Shown in pieces: positions 48,765-61,380 of a stretch of DNA of 64,000 nucleotides (within the stretch, counting starts at the first letter, position 1; each line of letters opens with the position of its first letter). This stretch comes from Hippophae tibetana (taxonomy: Eukaryota; Streptophyta; Magnoliopsida; Rosales; Elaeagnaceae): NCBI GenBank assembly GCA_037013495.1, contig CM072808.1, positions 4,999,319-5,063,318 on the forward strand, in the 5' to 3' direction. A program made the translations under genes and the position numbers. Below the pieces are notes generated by a model. That model was not told the DNA's origin and did not search any database. It saw only the letters and a list, made by a program, of their open reading frames with translations.

Positions 48765-50925
48765 TTTTCATTTAATTACTTCCGGTTTAATTCAATAGAG
48801 CTATAAAGGAGATATTGGTGGCAACCTAGGGTTGTTTATTTATATTTTCAATCAATCTCTATTATTCAAAAAAAAATAGAGAAGAGAAAAAGAAAGGGAA
48901 TGTTGTTCAAATTTTCAAAAACAAGAACACATTTGGTAATATATGAGTTACAAATATCAACCGAGATAACCTTTGACTCGGGTATCGAAATGACTATTAT
49001 AATATATCAAATCAAAGCTCGTATCAAATTACACAATATGAATTGGTCTTAGGAGGAAAATCGTTTTGTACCCAAATAATATCATTTACATCACTTATAT
49101 AGTGTTTAAACATTTTTGACGCACCATTTTCATTTTACTTACTTCCGATTTAATTCAATAGAGCTATAAAGGAGATATTGGTGCTGACCTAGGTTTGTTT
49201 ATTTATATTTTCAATCCATCTCTATTATTCAAAAAAAATAGAGAAGAGAAAAAGAAAGGGAATGTTGTTCAAATTTTCAAAAACAAGAACACATTTGGTA
49301 ACATATGAGTTACAAATATCAACGGAGATAACTTTTGACTCGGGTTTCGAATGACTATTATAATATATCAAATCGAAGCTCGTATCAAATTACACAATAT
49401 GAATTGGTCTCACGAGGAAAATCGTTTTGTACCCAAATAATATCGTTTACATCATTTATTTAGTGTTTAATGTTTTTGACGCACCATTTTTATTTTACTT
49501 ACTTCCGGTTTAATTCAATAGAGCTATAAAGGAGATATTGGTGCCGACCTAGGCTTGTTTGATTATATTTTCAATAAATCTCTATTAATTAAAAAAAATA
49601 AAGAAGAGAAAAAGAAAGGGAATGTTGTTCAAATTTTCATTAACAAAAACACATTTTATAAATATGAGTTACAACTTTCAACGGAGTTAATTTTGGACGC
49701 GGGTATCGAAACGACTATTATAATATATCAAAATAAAAGATCGTATAAAATTACATAATATGCATTGGGATCGTTAGGAAAATCGTTTTTGTACCCAAAT
49801 AACATCGTTTGAATCACTTATATAGTGTTTAAAGTTTTTGACGCACCATTTTACTTAATTTCAGTTTAATTCAATGGAACTATAAAGGAGATATTGGTGC
49901 CGACCTAGGGTTGTTTATTTATATTTTCAATCAATCTCTATTATTCAAAAAAAAATAGAGAAGAGAAAAAGAAAGGGAATGTTGTTCAAATTTTCAAAAA
50001 CAAGAACACATTTGGTAAAATATGAGTTACAACTTTCAACCGAGATAACTTTTGACTTGTGTATCGAAATGACTATTATAATATATCAAATCGAAGATCG
50101 TATAAAATTACACAATATGCCTTGGTCTCACCAGAAAAAATCGTTTTGTACCCAAATAATATCATTTACATCACTTATATAGTGTTTAAATTTTTTAACG
50201 CACACTTTTCATTTTACTTACTTCCGATTTAATTCAATAGAGCTATAAGGGAGATATTGGTGCTGACCTAGGGTTGTTTATTTATATTTTCAATCAATCT
50301 CTATTATTCAAAAAAAAAAATAGAGAAGAGAAAAAGAAAGGTAATGTTGTTCAAATTTTCATTAACAAAAACACATTTTATAAATATGAGTTACAACTTT
50401 CAACGGAGATAACTTTGGACCCGGGTATCAAAATGACTATAATAATATATCAAATATAAGATCATATCAAATTATACAATATGCATTGGGCTCGTAAGGA
50501 AAATCGTTTTTGTACCCAAATAACATCGTTTACAACACTTATATAGTGTTTAAAGTTTTTGACGCACCATTTTACGTAATTCCGGTTTAATTCAATGGAA
50601 CTATAAAGGAGATATTGGTGCCGACCTAGGGTTGTTTATTTATATTTTCACTCCATCTCTATTATTCAAAAAAAAATAGAGAAGGGAAAAAGAAAGGGAA
50701 TCTTTTTCTAATTTTCAAAAACAAAAACACATTTGGTAATATATGAGTTACAACTTTCAACGGATATAACTTTTGACTCGGGTATCGAAATGACTATTAT
50801 AATATATCAAATCGAAGCTCGTATCAAATTACACAGTATGCCATGGTCTCACGTGGAAAATCGTTTTGTAGCCAAATAATATCGTATACACCACTTATAT
50901 AGTGTTTAAAGTTTTTGACACACCA
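48765..50925 (+). repeat. older 6-monomer duplication, copy 1
   Basis: Units 48765 (TTTAATTACTTCCGG, ACAAATATCAACCGAG, GAATTGGTCTTAGG, TTTAAACATTTTTG), 49127 (A1-like), 49487 (class C, GTTTGATTATATTTTC), 49849 (6-bp-deleted, TTTCAGTTTAATTC, GACTTGTGTATCG), 50206 (TAAGGGAGAT, family 2, CTATAATAATATATC) and 50570 (TTTTACGTAATTCC, CACTCCATC, TCTAATTTTC). The first four match 50926-52364 at about 2160 bp. The last two do not. Substitutions between copies are visible in each unit. Confidence 0.85.
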
Positions 50926-53087
50926 TTTTCATTTAATTACTTCCGGTTTAATTCAATAGAGCTATAAAGGAGATATTGGTGGCAACCTAGGGTTGTTTAT
51001 TTATATTTTCAATCAATCTCTATTATTCAAAAAAAATAGAGAAGAGAAAAAGAAAGGGAATGTTGTTCAAATTTTCAAAAACAAGAACACATTTGGTAAT
51101 ATATGAGTTACAAATATCAAACGAGATAACTTTTGACTCGGGTATCGAAATGACTATTATAATATATCAAATCAAAGCTCGTATCAAATTACACAATATG
51201 AATTGGTCTTAGGAGGAAAATCGTTTTGTACCCAAATAATATCATTTACATCACTTATATAGTGTTTAAACATTTTTGACGCACCATTTTCATTTTACTT
51301 ACTTCCGATTTAATTCAATAGAGCTATAAAGGAGATATTGGTGCCGACCTAGGTTTGTTTATTTATATTTTCAATCCATCTCTATTATTCAAAAAAAATA
51401 GAGAAGAGAAAAAGAAAGGGAATGTTCTTCTAATTTTCAAAAACAAAAACACATTTGGTAATATATGAGTTACAACTTTCAACGGAGATAACTTTTGACT
51501 CGGTTTTCGAATGACTATTATAATATATCAAATCGAAGCTCGTATCAAATTACACAATATGCATTGGTCTCACGAGGAAAATCGTTTTGTACCCAAATAA
51601 TATCGTTTACATTATTTATTTAGTGTTTAATGTTTTTGACGCACCATTTTTATTTTACTTACGTCCGGTTTAATTCAATAGAGCTATAAAGGAGATATTG
51701 GTGCCGACCTAGGCTTGTTTATTTATATTTTCAATAAATCTCTATTAATTAAAAAGAATAAACAAGAGAAAAAGAAAGGGAATGTTGTTCAAATTTTCAT
51801 TAACAAAAACACATTTTATAAATATGAGTTACAGCTTTCAACGTAGTTAATATTGGACGCGGGTATCGAAACGACTATTATAATATATCAAATAAAAGAT
51901 CGTATAAAATTACATAATATGCATTGGGATCGTTAGGAAAATCGTTTTTGTACCCAAATAACATCGTTTGAATCACTTGTATAGTGTTTAAAGTTTTTGA
52001 CGCACCATTTTACTTAATTTCAGTTTAATTCAATGGAACTATAAAGGAGATATTGGTGCCGACCTAGGGTTGTTTATTTATATTTTCAATCAATCTCTAT
52101 TATTCAAAAAAAAAATAGAGAAGAGAAAAAGAAAGGGAATGTTGTTCAAGTTTTCAAAAACAAGAACACATTTGGTAATATATGAGTTACAACTTTCAAC
52201 CGAGATAACTTTTGACTTGTGTATCGAAATGACTATTATAATTTATCAAATCGAAGCTCGTATAAAATTACACAATATGCCTTGGTCTCACGAGGAAAAT
52301 CGTTTTGTACCCAAATAATATCGTTTACATCACTTATATAGTGTTTAAAGTTTTTGACGCATCATTTTCATTTTACTTACTTCCGGTTTAATTCAATAGA
52401 GTTATAATGGAGATATTGGTGCCGACCTAGGGTTGTTTATTTATATTTTCAATCAATCTCTATTATTAAAAAAAATAGAGAAGAGAAAAAGAAAGGGAAT
52501 GTTGTTCAAATTTTCAAAAAAAAAAGAACACATTTGGTAATATATGAGTTACAACTTTCAACCGAGATAACTTTTGACTCGGGTATTGAAATGACTATTA
52601 TAATATATCAAATCAAAGCTTGTATCAAATTGCACAATATGCATTGGTCTCACAAGGAAAATCGTTGTGTACCCAAATAATATCATTTACATCACTTATA
52701 TAGTGTTTAAAGTTTTTGACGCACCATTTTCATTTTACTTACTTCCGATTTAATTCAATAGAGCTATAAAGGAGATATTGGTGCCGACCTAGGCTTGTTT
52801 ATTTATATTTTCAATAAATCTCTATTAATTAAAAAAAATAAAGAAGAGAAAAAGAAAGGGAATGTTGTTCAAATTTTTATTAACAAAAACACATTTTATA
52901 AATATGAGTTACAACTTTCAACGGAGATAATTTTGGACGCGTGTATCGAAACGACTATTATAATATATCAAATAGAAGATCGTATAAAATAACATAATAT
53001 GCATTGGGCTCATTATGAAAATCGTTTTTGTACCCAAAAAACATCGTTTGCATCACTTATATAGTGTTTAAAGTTTTTGACGTACCA
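50926..53087 (+). repeat. older 6-monomer duplication, copy 2 (first four monomers matched)
   Basis: Units 50926, 51287, 51647 and 52008 match 48765, 49127, 49487 and 49849. 51287 is a full A1 unit (GTTCTTCTAATTTTC, TTTCGAATGAC, CATTATTTATTTAG), while 49127 has family-1 sequence (GTTCAAATTTTC, AAAACAAGAAC) in its middle. 52365 (extra A in a run of about 12 near 52515, CGTTGTGTACCC) and 52727 (class C) replace the last two units. Confidence 0.83.
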
Positions 53088-55241
53088 TTTTACTTAATTC
53101 CGTTTTAATTCAATGGAACTATAAAGGAGATATTGGTGCCGACCTAGGGTTGTTTATTTATATTTTCAATCAATCTCTATTATTCAAAAAAAAATAGAGA
53201 AGAGAAAAAGAAAGGGAATGTTGTTCAAATTTTCAAAAACAAGAACACATTTGGTAATATACGAGTTACAACTTTCAACCGAGATAACTTTTGACTCGGG
53301 TATCGAAATGACTATTATAATATATCAAATCGAAGCTCGTATCAAATTACACAATATGCCTTGGTCTCACGAGGAAAATCGTTTTGTACCCAAATAATAT
53401 CGTTTACATCACTTATATAGTGTTTAAAGTTTTTGACGCACCATTTTCATTTTACTTACTTCCGGTTTAATTCAATAGAGCTATAAAAGAGATATTGGTG
53501 CCGACCTAGGGTTGTGTATTTATATTTTCAATCAATCTCTATTATTAAAAAAAAATAGAGAAGAGAAAAAGAAAGGGAATGTTGTTCAAATTTTCAAAAA
53601 CAAGAACACATTTGGTAATATATGAGTTACAACTTTCAACCGAGATAACTTTTGACTCGGGTATTGAAATGACTATTATAATATATCAAATCAAAGCTTG
53701 TATCAAATTGCACAATATGCATTGGTCTCACGAGGAAAATCGTTTTGTACCCAAATAATATCATTTACATCACTTATATAGTGTTTAAAGTTTTTGACGC
53801 ACCATTTTACTTAATTCCGTTTTAATTCAATAGAACTATAAAGGAGATATTGGTGCCGACCTAGGGTTGTTTATTTATATTTTCAATCAATCTCTATTAT
53901 TCAAAAAAATAGAGAAGAGTAAAAGAAAGGGAATGTTGTTCAAATTTTCAAAAACAAGAACACATTTGGTAATATATGAGTTACAACTTTCAACCGAGAT
54001 AACTTTTGACTCGGGTATTGAAATGACTATTATAATATATCAAATCAAAGCTTGTATCAAATTGCACAATATGCCTTGGTCTAATGAGGAAAATCGTTTT
54101 GTACCCAAATAATATCGTTTACATCACTTATATAGTGTTTAAATTTTTTGACGCACCATTTTCATTTTACTTACTTCCGGTTTAATTCAATAGAGCTATA
54201 AAAGAGATATTGGTGCCGACCTAGGGTTGTGTATTTATATTTTCAATCAATCTCTATTATTCAAAAAAAAATAGAGAAGAGAAAAAGAAAGGGAATGTTG
54301 TTCAAATTTTCAAAAACAAGAACACATTTGGTAATATATGAGTTACAACTTTCAACCGAGATAACTTTTGACTCGGGTATTGAAATGACTATTATAATAT
54401 ATCAAATCAAAGCTTGTATCAAATTGCACAATATGCATTGGTCTCACGAGGAAAATCGTTTTGTACCCAAATAATATCATTTACATCACTTATATAGTGT
54501 TTAAAGTTTTTGACGCACCATTTTCATTTTACTTACTTCCGGTTTAATTCAATAGAGCTATAAAGTAGATATTGGTGCCAACCTAGGGTTGTTTATTTAT
54601 ATTTTCAATCAATCTCTATTATTCAAAAAAAATAGAAAGAGAAAAAGAAAGGGAATGTTGTTCAAATTTTCAAAAACAAGAACACATTTGGTAATATATG
54701 AGTTACAACTTTCAACCGAGATAACTTTTGACTCGGGTATTGAAATGACTATTATAATATATCAAATCAAAGCTTGTATCAAATTGCACAATATGCATTG
54801 GTCTCACGAGGAAAATCGTTTTGTACCCAAATAATATCATTTACATCATTTATATAGTGTTTAAAGTTTTTGACGCACCATTTTCATTTTACTTACTTCC
54901 GATTTAATTCAATAGAGCTATAAAGGAGATATTGGTGCCGACCTAGGCATGTTTATTTATATTTTCAATAAATCTCTATTAATTAAAAAAAATAAAGAAT
55001 ATAAAAAGAAAGGGAATGTTGTTCAAATTTTCATTAACAAAAACATATTTTATAAATATGAGTTACAACTTTCAACGGAGATAATTTTGGACGCGGGTAT
55101 CGAAACAACTATTATAATATATCAAATAGAAGATCGTATAAAATTACATAATATGCATTGGGCTCGTTGGGAAAATCGTTTTTGTACTCAAATAACATCG
55201 TTTGCATCACTTATATAGTGTTTAAAGTTTTTGACGCACCA
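53088..55241 (+). repeat. local expansion of the GAAGC/AAAGCTTG family-1 variant
   Basis: Units 53444, 53805, 54159 and 54521 all carry TATTGAAATGAC, CAAAGCTTGTATC and AAATTGCACAATATG, as does 52365 further left. 53088 and 53805 are 6-bp-deleted with TTCCGTTTTAATTC. 54521 has ATAGAAAGAG, a 3-bp loss in the right hairpin arm region near 54630. 54881 is class C with CCTAGGCATG and AAAGAATATAAAAAG. The run of like units looks like single-monomer amplification. Confidence 0.82.
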
Positions 55242-58200
55242 TTTTACTTAATTCCGGTTTAATTCAATGGAACTATAAATGAGATATTGGTGCCGACCTA
55301 GGGTTGTTTATTTATATTTTCAATCAATCTCTATTATTCAAAAAAAAATAGAGAAGAGAAAAAGAAAGGGAATGTTGTTCAAATTTTCAAAAACAAGAAC
55401 ACATTTGGTAATATACGAGTTACAACTTTCAACCGAGATAACTTTTGACTCGGGTATCGAAATGACTATTATAATATATCAAATCGAAGCTCGTATCAAA
55501 TTACACAATATGCCTTGGTCTCACGAGGAAAATCGTTTTGTACCCATATAATATCGTTTACATCACTTATATAGTGTTTAAAGTTTTTGACGCACCATTT
55601 TCATTTTACTTACTTCCAGTTTAATTCAATATAGCTATAAAGGAGATATTGGTGCAGACATAGGGTTGTTTATTTATATTTTCAATCAATCTCTATTATT
55701 AAAAAAAAAATAGAGAAGAGAAAAAGAAAGGGAATGTTGTTCAAATTTTTATTAACAAAAACACATTTTATAAATATGAGTTACAACTTTCAACGGAGAT
55801 AACTTTGGACCCGGGTATCAAAACGACTATTATAATATATCAAATATAAGATCATATCAAATTATACAATAAGCATTGGGCTCGTAAGGAAAATCGTTTT
55901 TGTACCCAAATAACATCGTTTACAACACTTATATAGTGTTTAAAGTTTTTGACGCACCATTTTACGTAATTCCGGTTTAATTCAATGGAACTATAAAGGA
56001 GATATTGGTGCCGACCTAGGGTTGTTTATTTATATTTTCAATCAATCTCTATTATTCAAAAAAAAATAGAGAAGAGAAAAAGAAAGGGAATGTTGTTCAA
56101 ATTTTCATTAACAAAAACACATTTTATAAATATGAGTTACAACTTTCAACGGAGATAACTTTGGACCCGGGTATCGAAACGACTATTATAATATATCAAA
56201 TATAAGATCATATCAAATTACACAATATGCATTGGGCTCGTAAGGAAAATCGTTTTTGTACCCAAATAACATCGTTTACATCACTTATATAGTGTTTAAA
56301 GTTTTTGACGCACCATTTTCATTTTACTTACTTCCGATTTAATTCAATAGAGCTATAAAGGAGATATTGGTTCGGACCTATGGTTGTTTATTTATATTTT
56401 CAATCAATCTCTATTATTCAAAAAAAAAATAGAGAAGAGAAAAAGAAAGGGAATGTTGTTCAAATTTTCATTAACAAAAACACATTTTATAAATATGAGT
56501 TACAACTTTCAACGGAGATAACTTTGGACCCGGGTATCGAAACGACTATTATAATATATCAAATATAAGATCATATCAAATTACACAATATGCATTGGGC
56601 TCGTAAGGAAAATCGTTTTTGTACCCAAATAACATCGTTTACATCACTTATATAGTGTTTAAAGTTTTTGACGCACTATTTTCATTTTACTTACTTCCGA
56701 TTTAATTCAATAGAGCTATAAAGGAGATATTGGTTCCGACCTTGGGTTGTTTATTTATATTTTCAATCAATCTCTATTATTAAAAAAAATAGAGAAGAGA
56801 AAAAGAAAGGGAATGTTGTTCAAATTTTCAAAAACAAGAACACATTTGTAATATATGAGTTACAACTTTCAAACGAGATAACTTTTGACTCGGGTATTGA
56901 AATGACTATTATAATATATCAAATCTAAGCTCTTATCAAATTGCACAATATGCATTGGTCTCACGAGAAAAAATCGTTTTGTACCCAAATAATATCATTT
57001 ACATCACGTATATAGTGTTTAAAGTTTTTGACGCACCATTTTCATTTTACTTACTTCCGATTTAATTCAATAGAGCTATAAAGGAGATATTGGTTCCGAC
57101 CTAGGGTTGTTTATTTATATTTTCAATCAATCTCTATTATTCAAAAAAAAATAGAGAAGAGAAAAAGAAAGGGAATGTTGTTCAAATTTTCATTAACAAA
57201 AACACATTTTATAAATATGAGTTACAACTTTCAACGGAGATAACTTTGGACCCGGGTTTCGAAACGACTATTATAATATATCAAATATAAGATCATATCA
57301 AATTACACAATATGCATTGGGCTCGTAAGGAAAATCGTTTTTGTACCCAAATGACATCGTTTACATCACTTATATAGTGTTTAAAGTTTTTGACGCACCA
57401 TTTTCATTTTACTTACTTGCGGTTTAATTCAATAGAGCTATAAAGGAGATATTGGTGGCAACCTAGGGATGTTTATTTATATTTTCAATCAATCTCTATT
57501 ATTCAAAAAAAAAATAGAGCAGAGAAAAAAAAGGGAATGTTGTTCAAATTTTCAAAAACAAGAACACATTTGGTAATATATGAGTTACAACTTTCAACCG
57601 AGATAACTTTTGACCCGGGTATCGAAATTACTATTATAATATATCAAATCAAAGCTCGTATCAAATTACACAATATGCCTTGGTCTCACGAGGAAAATCG
57701 TTTTGTACCCTAATAATATCGTTTACATCACTTATATAGTGTTTAAAATTTTTGACGCACCATTTTCATTTTACTTACTTCCGATTTAATTCAATAGAGC
57801 TATAAAGGAGATATTGGTTCCGACCTAGGGTTGTTTATTTATATTTTCAATCAATCTCTATTATTCAAAAAAAATAGAGAAGAGAAAAAGAAAGGGAATG
57901 TTGTTCAAATTTTCAAAAACAAGAAAACATTTGGTAATATATGAGTTACAACTTTCAACCGAGATAACTTTTGACTCGGGTATCGAAATGACTATTATAA
58001 TATATCAAATCGAAGCTCGTATCAAATTACACAATATGCCTTGGTCTCACGAGGAAAATCGTTTTGTACCCATATAATATCGTTTACATCACTTATATAG
58101 TGTTTAAGTGTTTTTGACGCACCATTTTCATTTTACTTACTTCCGGTTTAATTCAATATAGCTATAAAGGAGATATTGGTGCAGACATAGGGTTGTTTAT

Positions 58201-58487
58201 TTATATTTTCAATCAATCTCTATTATTAAAAAAAAAAATAGAGAAGAGAAAAAGAAAGGGAATGTTGTTCAAATTTTTATTAACAAAAACACATTTTATA
58301 AATATGAGTTACAACTTTCAACGGAGATAACTTTGGACCCGGGTATCGAAACGACTATTATAATATATCAAATATAAGATCATATCAAATTACACAATAT
58401 GCATTGGGTTCATAAGGAAAATCGTTTTTGTACACAAATAACATCGTTTACATCACTTATATAGTGTTTAAAGTTTTTGACGCATCA
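55242..58487 (+). repeat. mosaic monomers
   Basis: Units 55242 (matches 23863), 55598 (class y), 55960 (TTTTACGTAATTCC), 56316 (GGTTCGGACCTATGG), 56679 (ACCTTGGG, CACATTTGTAAT with one base lost, CAAATCTAAGCTC), 57039, 57401 (GCAGAG; CCTAGGGATG), 57763 and 58125 (class y, TTTAAGTGTTTTTG just before it). The 23863-25299 and 55242-56316 runs share deleted-start and rare-start units in the same general order, but not one for one. Confidence 0.82.
55279..55551 (+). other. recurrent open frame, not called a gene
   Basis: This is among the longest open frames, at 90 codons. It translates satellite sequence from GAGATATTGG through GTACCC and stops at the monomer's ATATAA. Copies of the same reading frame recur in many monomers, always in register with the repeat, with lengths of 60-90 codons set by small A-run indels. 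Family 1 and family 2 are read in different frames across the purine tract and meet again at YELQLSTEI. There is no sign of a gene-level unit, splice structure or distinct codon use, so I treat it as a by-product. Confidence 0.8.
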
Positions 58488-59933
58488 TTTTCATTTTACT
58501 TACTTGCGGTTTAATTCAATAGAGCTATAAAGGAGATATTGGTGGCAACCTAGGGTTGTTTATTTATGTTTTCAATCAATCTCTATTATTCAAAAAAAAT
58601 AGAGAAGAGAAAAAGAAAGGGAATGTTGTTCAAACTTTCAAAAACAAGAACACATTTGGTAATATATGAGTTACAAATTTCAACCGAGATAACTTTTGAC
58701 TCGGGTATCGAACCGACTATTATAATATATCAAATCGAAGCTCGTATCAAATTACACAATATGCCTTGGTCTCACAAGGAAAATCGTTTTGTACCCATAT
58801 AATATCGTTTACATCACTTATATAGTGTTTAAAGTTTTTGACGCACCATTTTCATTTTACTTACTTCCGGTTTAATTCAATATAGCTATAAAGGAGATAT
58901 TGGTGCAGGCATAGGGTTGTTTATTTATATTTTCAATCAATCTCTATTATTAAAAAAAATAGAGAAGAGAAAAAGAAAGGGAATGTTGTTCAAAGTTTTA
59001 TTAACAAAAACACATTTTATAAATATGAGTTACAACTTTCAACGGAGATAACTTTGGACCCGGGTATCGAAACGACTATTATAATATATCAAATATAAGA
59101 TCATATCAAATTACACAATATGCATTTGGCTCATAAGGAAAATCGATTTTGTACCCAAATAACATCGTTTACATCACTTATATAGTGTTTAAAGTTTTTG
59201 ACGCACCATTTTCATTTTCCTTACTTCCGATTTAATTCAATAGAGCTATAAAGGAGATATTGGTTCCGACCTAGGGTTGTTTATTTATATTTTCAATCAA
59301 TCTCTATTATTCAAAAAAAAATAGAGAAGAGAAAAAGAAAGGGAATGTTGTTCAAATTTTCATTAACAAAAACACATTTTATAAATATGAGTTACAACTT
59401 TCAACGGAGATAACTTTGGACCCGGGTTTCGAAACGACTATTATAATATATCAAATATAAGATCATATCAAATTACACAATATGCATTGGGCTCGTAAGG
59501 AAAATCGTTTTTGTACCCAAATAACATCGTTTACATCACTTATATAGAGTTTAAAATTTTTGACGCACCATTTTCATTTTACTTACTTCCGATTTAATTC
59601 AATAGAGCTATAAAGGAGATATTGGTTCCGACCTAGGGTTGTTTATTTATATTTTCAATCAATCTCTATTATTCAAAAAAAAAATAGAGAAGAGAAAAAG
59701 AAAGGGAATGTTGTTCAAATTTTTATTAACAAAAACAAATTTTATAAATATGAGTTACAACTTTCAACGGAGATAACTTTGGACCTGGGTATCGAAACGA
59801 CTATTATAATATATCAAATATAAGATCATATCAAATTACACAATATGCATTGGGCTCATAAGGAAAATCGTTTTTGTACCCAAATAACATCGTTTACATC
59901 ACTTATATAGTGTTTAAAGTTTTTGACGCATCA
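58488..59933 (+). repeat. 4-mer higher-order repeat, copy 1
   Basis: Units 58488 (TATTTATGTTTTC, TTCAAACTTTC, TATCGAACCGAC), 58849 (GCAGGCATAGG, GTTCAAAGTTTTATTAAC, GCATTTGGCTC, AATCGATTTTG), 59209 (ends ATATAGAGTTTAAAAT) and 59571. The fourth starts like the GGTTCCGACC units but carries a class-y-like right part (TTTTTATTAAC, GACCTGGGTATCG), so it is a hybrid. Confidence 0.9.
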
Positions 59934-61380
59934 TTTTCATTTTACTTACTTGCGGTTTAATTCAATAGAGCTATAAAGGAGATATTGGTGGCAACCTAGG
60001 GTTGTTTATTTATGTTTTCAATCAATCTCTATTATTCAAAAAAAATAGAGAAGAGAAAAAGAAAGGGAATGTTGTTCAAACTTTCAAAAACAAGAACACA
60101 TTTGGTAATATATGAGTTACAAATTTCAACCGAGATAACTTTTGACTCGGGTATCGAACCGACTATTATAATATATCAAATCGAAGCTCGTATCAAATTA
60201 CACAATATGCCTTGGTCTCACAAGGAAAATCGTTTTGTACCCATATAATATCGTTTACATCACTTATATAGTGTTTAAAGTTTTTGACGCACCATTTTCA
60301 TTTTACTTACTTCCGGTTTAATTCAATATAGCTATAAAGGAGATATTGGTGCAGACATAGGGTTGTTTATTTATATTTTCAATCAATCTCTATTATTAAA
60401 AAAAAATAGAGAAGAGAAAAAGAAAGGGAATGTTGTTCAAAGTTTTATTAACAAAAACACATTTTATAAATATGAGTTACAACTTTCAACGGAGATAACT
60501 TTGGACCCGGGTATCGAAACGACTATTATAATATATCAAATATAAGATCATATCAAATTACACAATATGCATTTGGCTCATAAGGAAAATCGATTTTGTA
60601 CCCAAATAACATCGTTTACATCACTTATATAGTGTTTAAAGTTTTTGACGCACCATTTTCATTTTACTTACTTCCGATTTAATTCAATAGAGCTATAAAG
60701 GAGATATTGGTTCCGACCTAGGGTTGTTTATTTATATTTTCAATCAATCTCTATTATTCAAAAAAAAATAGAGAAGAGAAAAAGAAAGGGAATGTTGTTC
60801 AAATTTTCATTAACAAAAACACATTTTATAAATATGAGTTACAACTTTCAACGGAGATAACTTTGGACCCGGGTTTCGAAACGACTATTATAATATATCA
60901 AATATAAGATCATATCAAATTACACAATATGCATTGGGCTCGTAAGGAAAATCGTTTTTGTACCCAAATAACATCGTTTACATCACTTATATAGAGTTTA
61001 AAATTTTTGAGGCACCATTTTCATTTTACTTACTTCCGATTTAATTCAATAGAGCTATAAAGGAGATATTGGTTCCGACCTAGGGTTGTTTATTTATATT
61101 TTCAATCAATCTCTATTATTCAAAAAAAAAATAGAGAAGAGAAAAAGAAAGGGAATGTTGTTCAAATTTTCAAAAACAAGAAAACATTTGGTAATATATG
61201 AGTTACAACTTTCAACCGAGATAACTTTTGACTCGGGTATCGAAATGACTATTATAATATATCAAATCGAAGCTCGTGTCAAATTACACAATATGCCTTG
61301 GTCTCACGAGGAAAATCGTTTTATACCCATATAATATCGTTTACATCACTTATATAGTGTTTAAAGTTTTTGACGCACCA
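59934..61380 (+). repeat. 4-mer higher-order repeat, copy 2
   Basis: Units 59934, 60295 and 60656 match 58488, 58849 and 59209 at 1446-1447 bp with all rare markers kept. The fourth unit, 61018, is ordinary family 1 with AAGAAAAC and GCTCGTGTC, unlike the hybrid in copy 1. GAGGCACC ends 60656, where copy 1 has GACGCACC. Confidence 0.9.

Noticed and set aside
52500..52520. Long A-run near 52515 as a polyA tail or insertion scar
   Set aside because: It is a slight lengthening of the normal AAAAACAAGAAC region in one unit, with no inserted sequence beside it.
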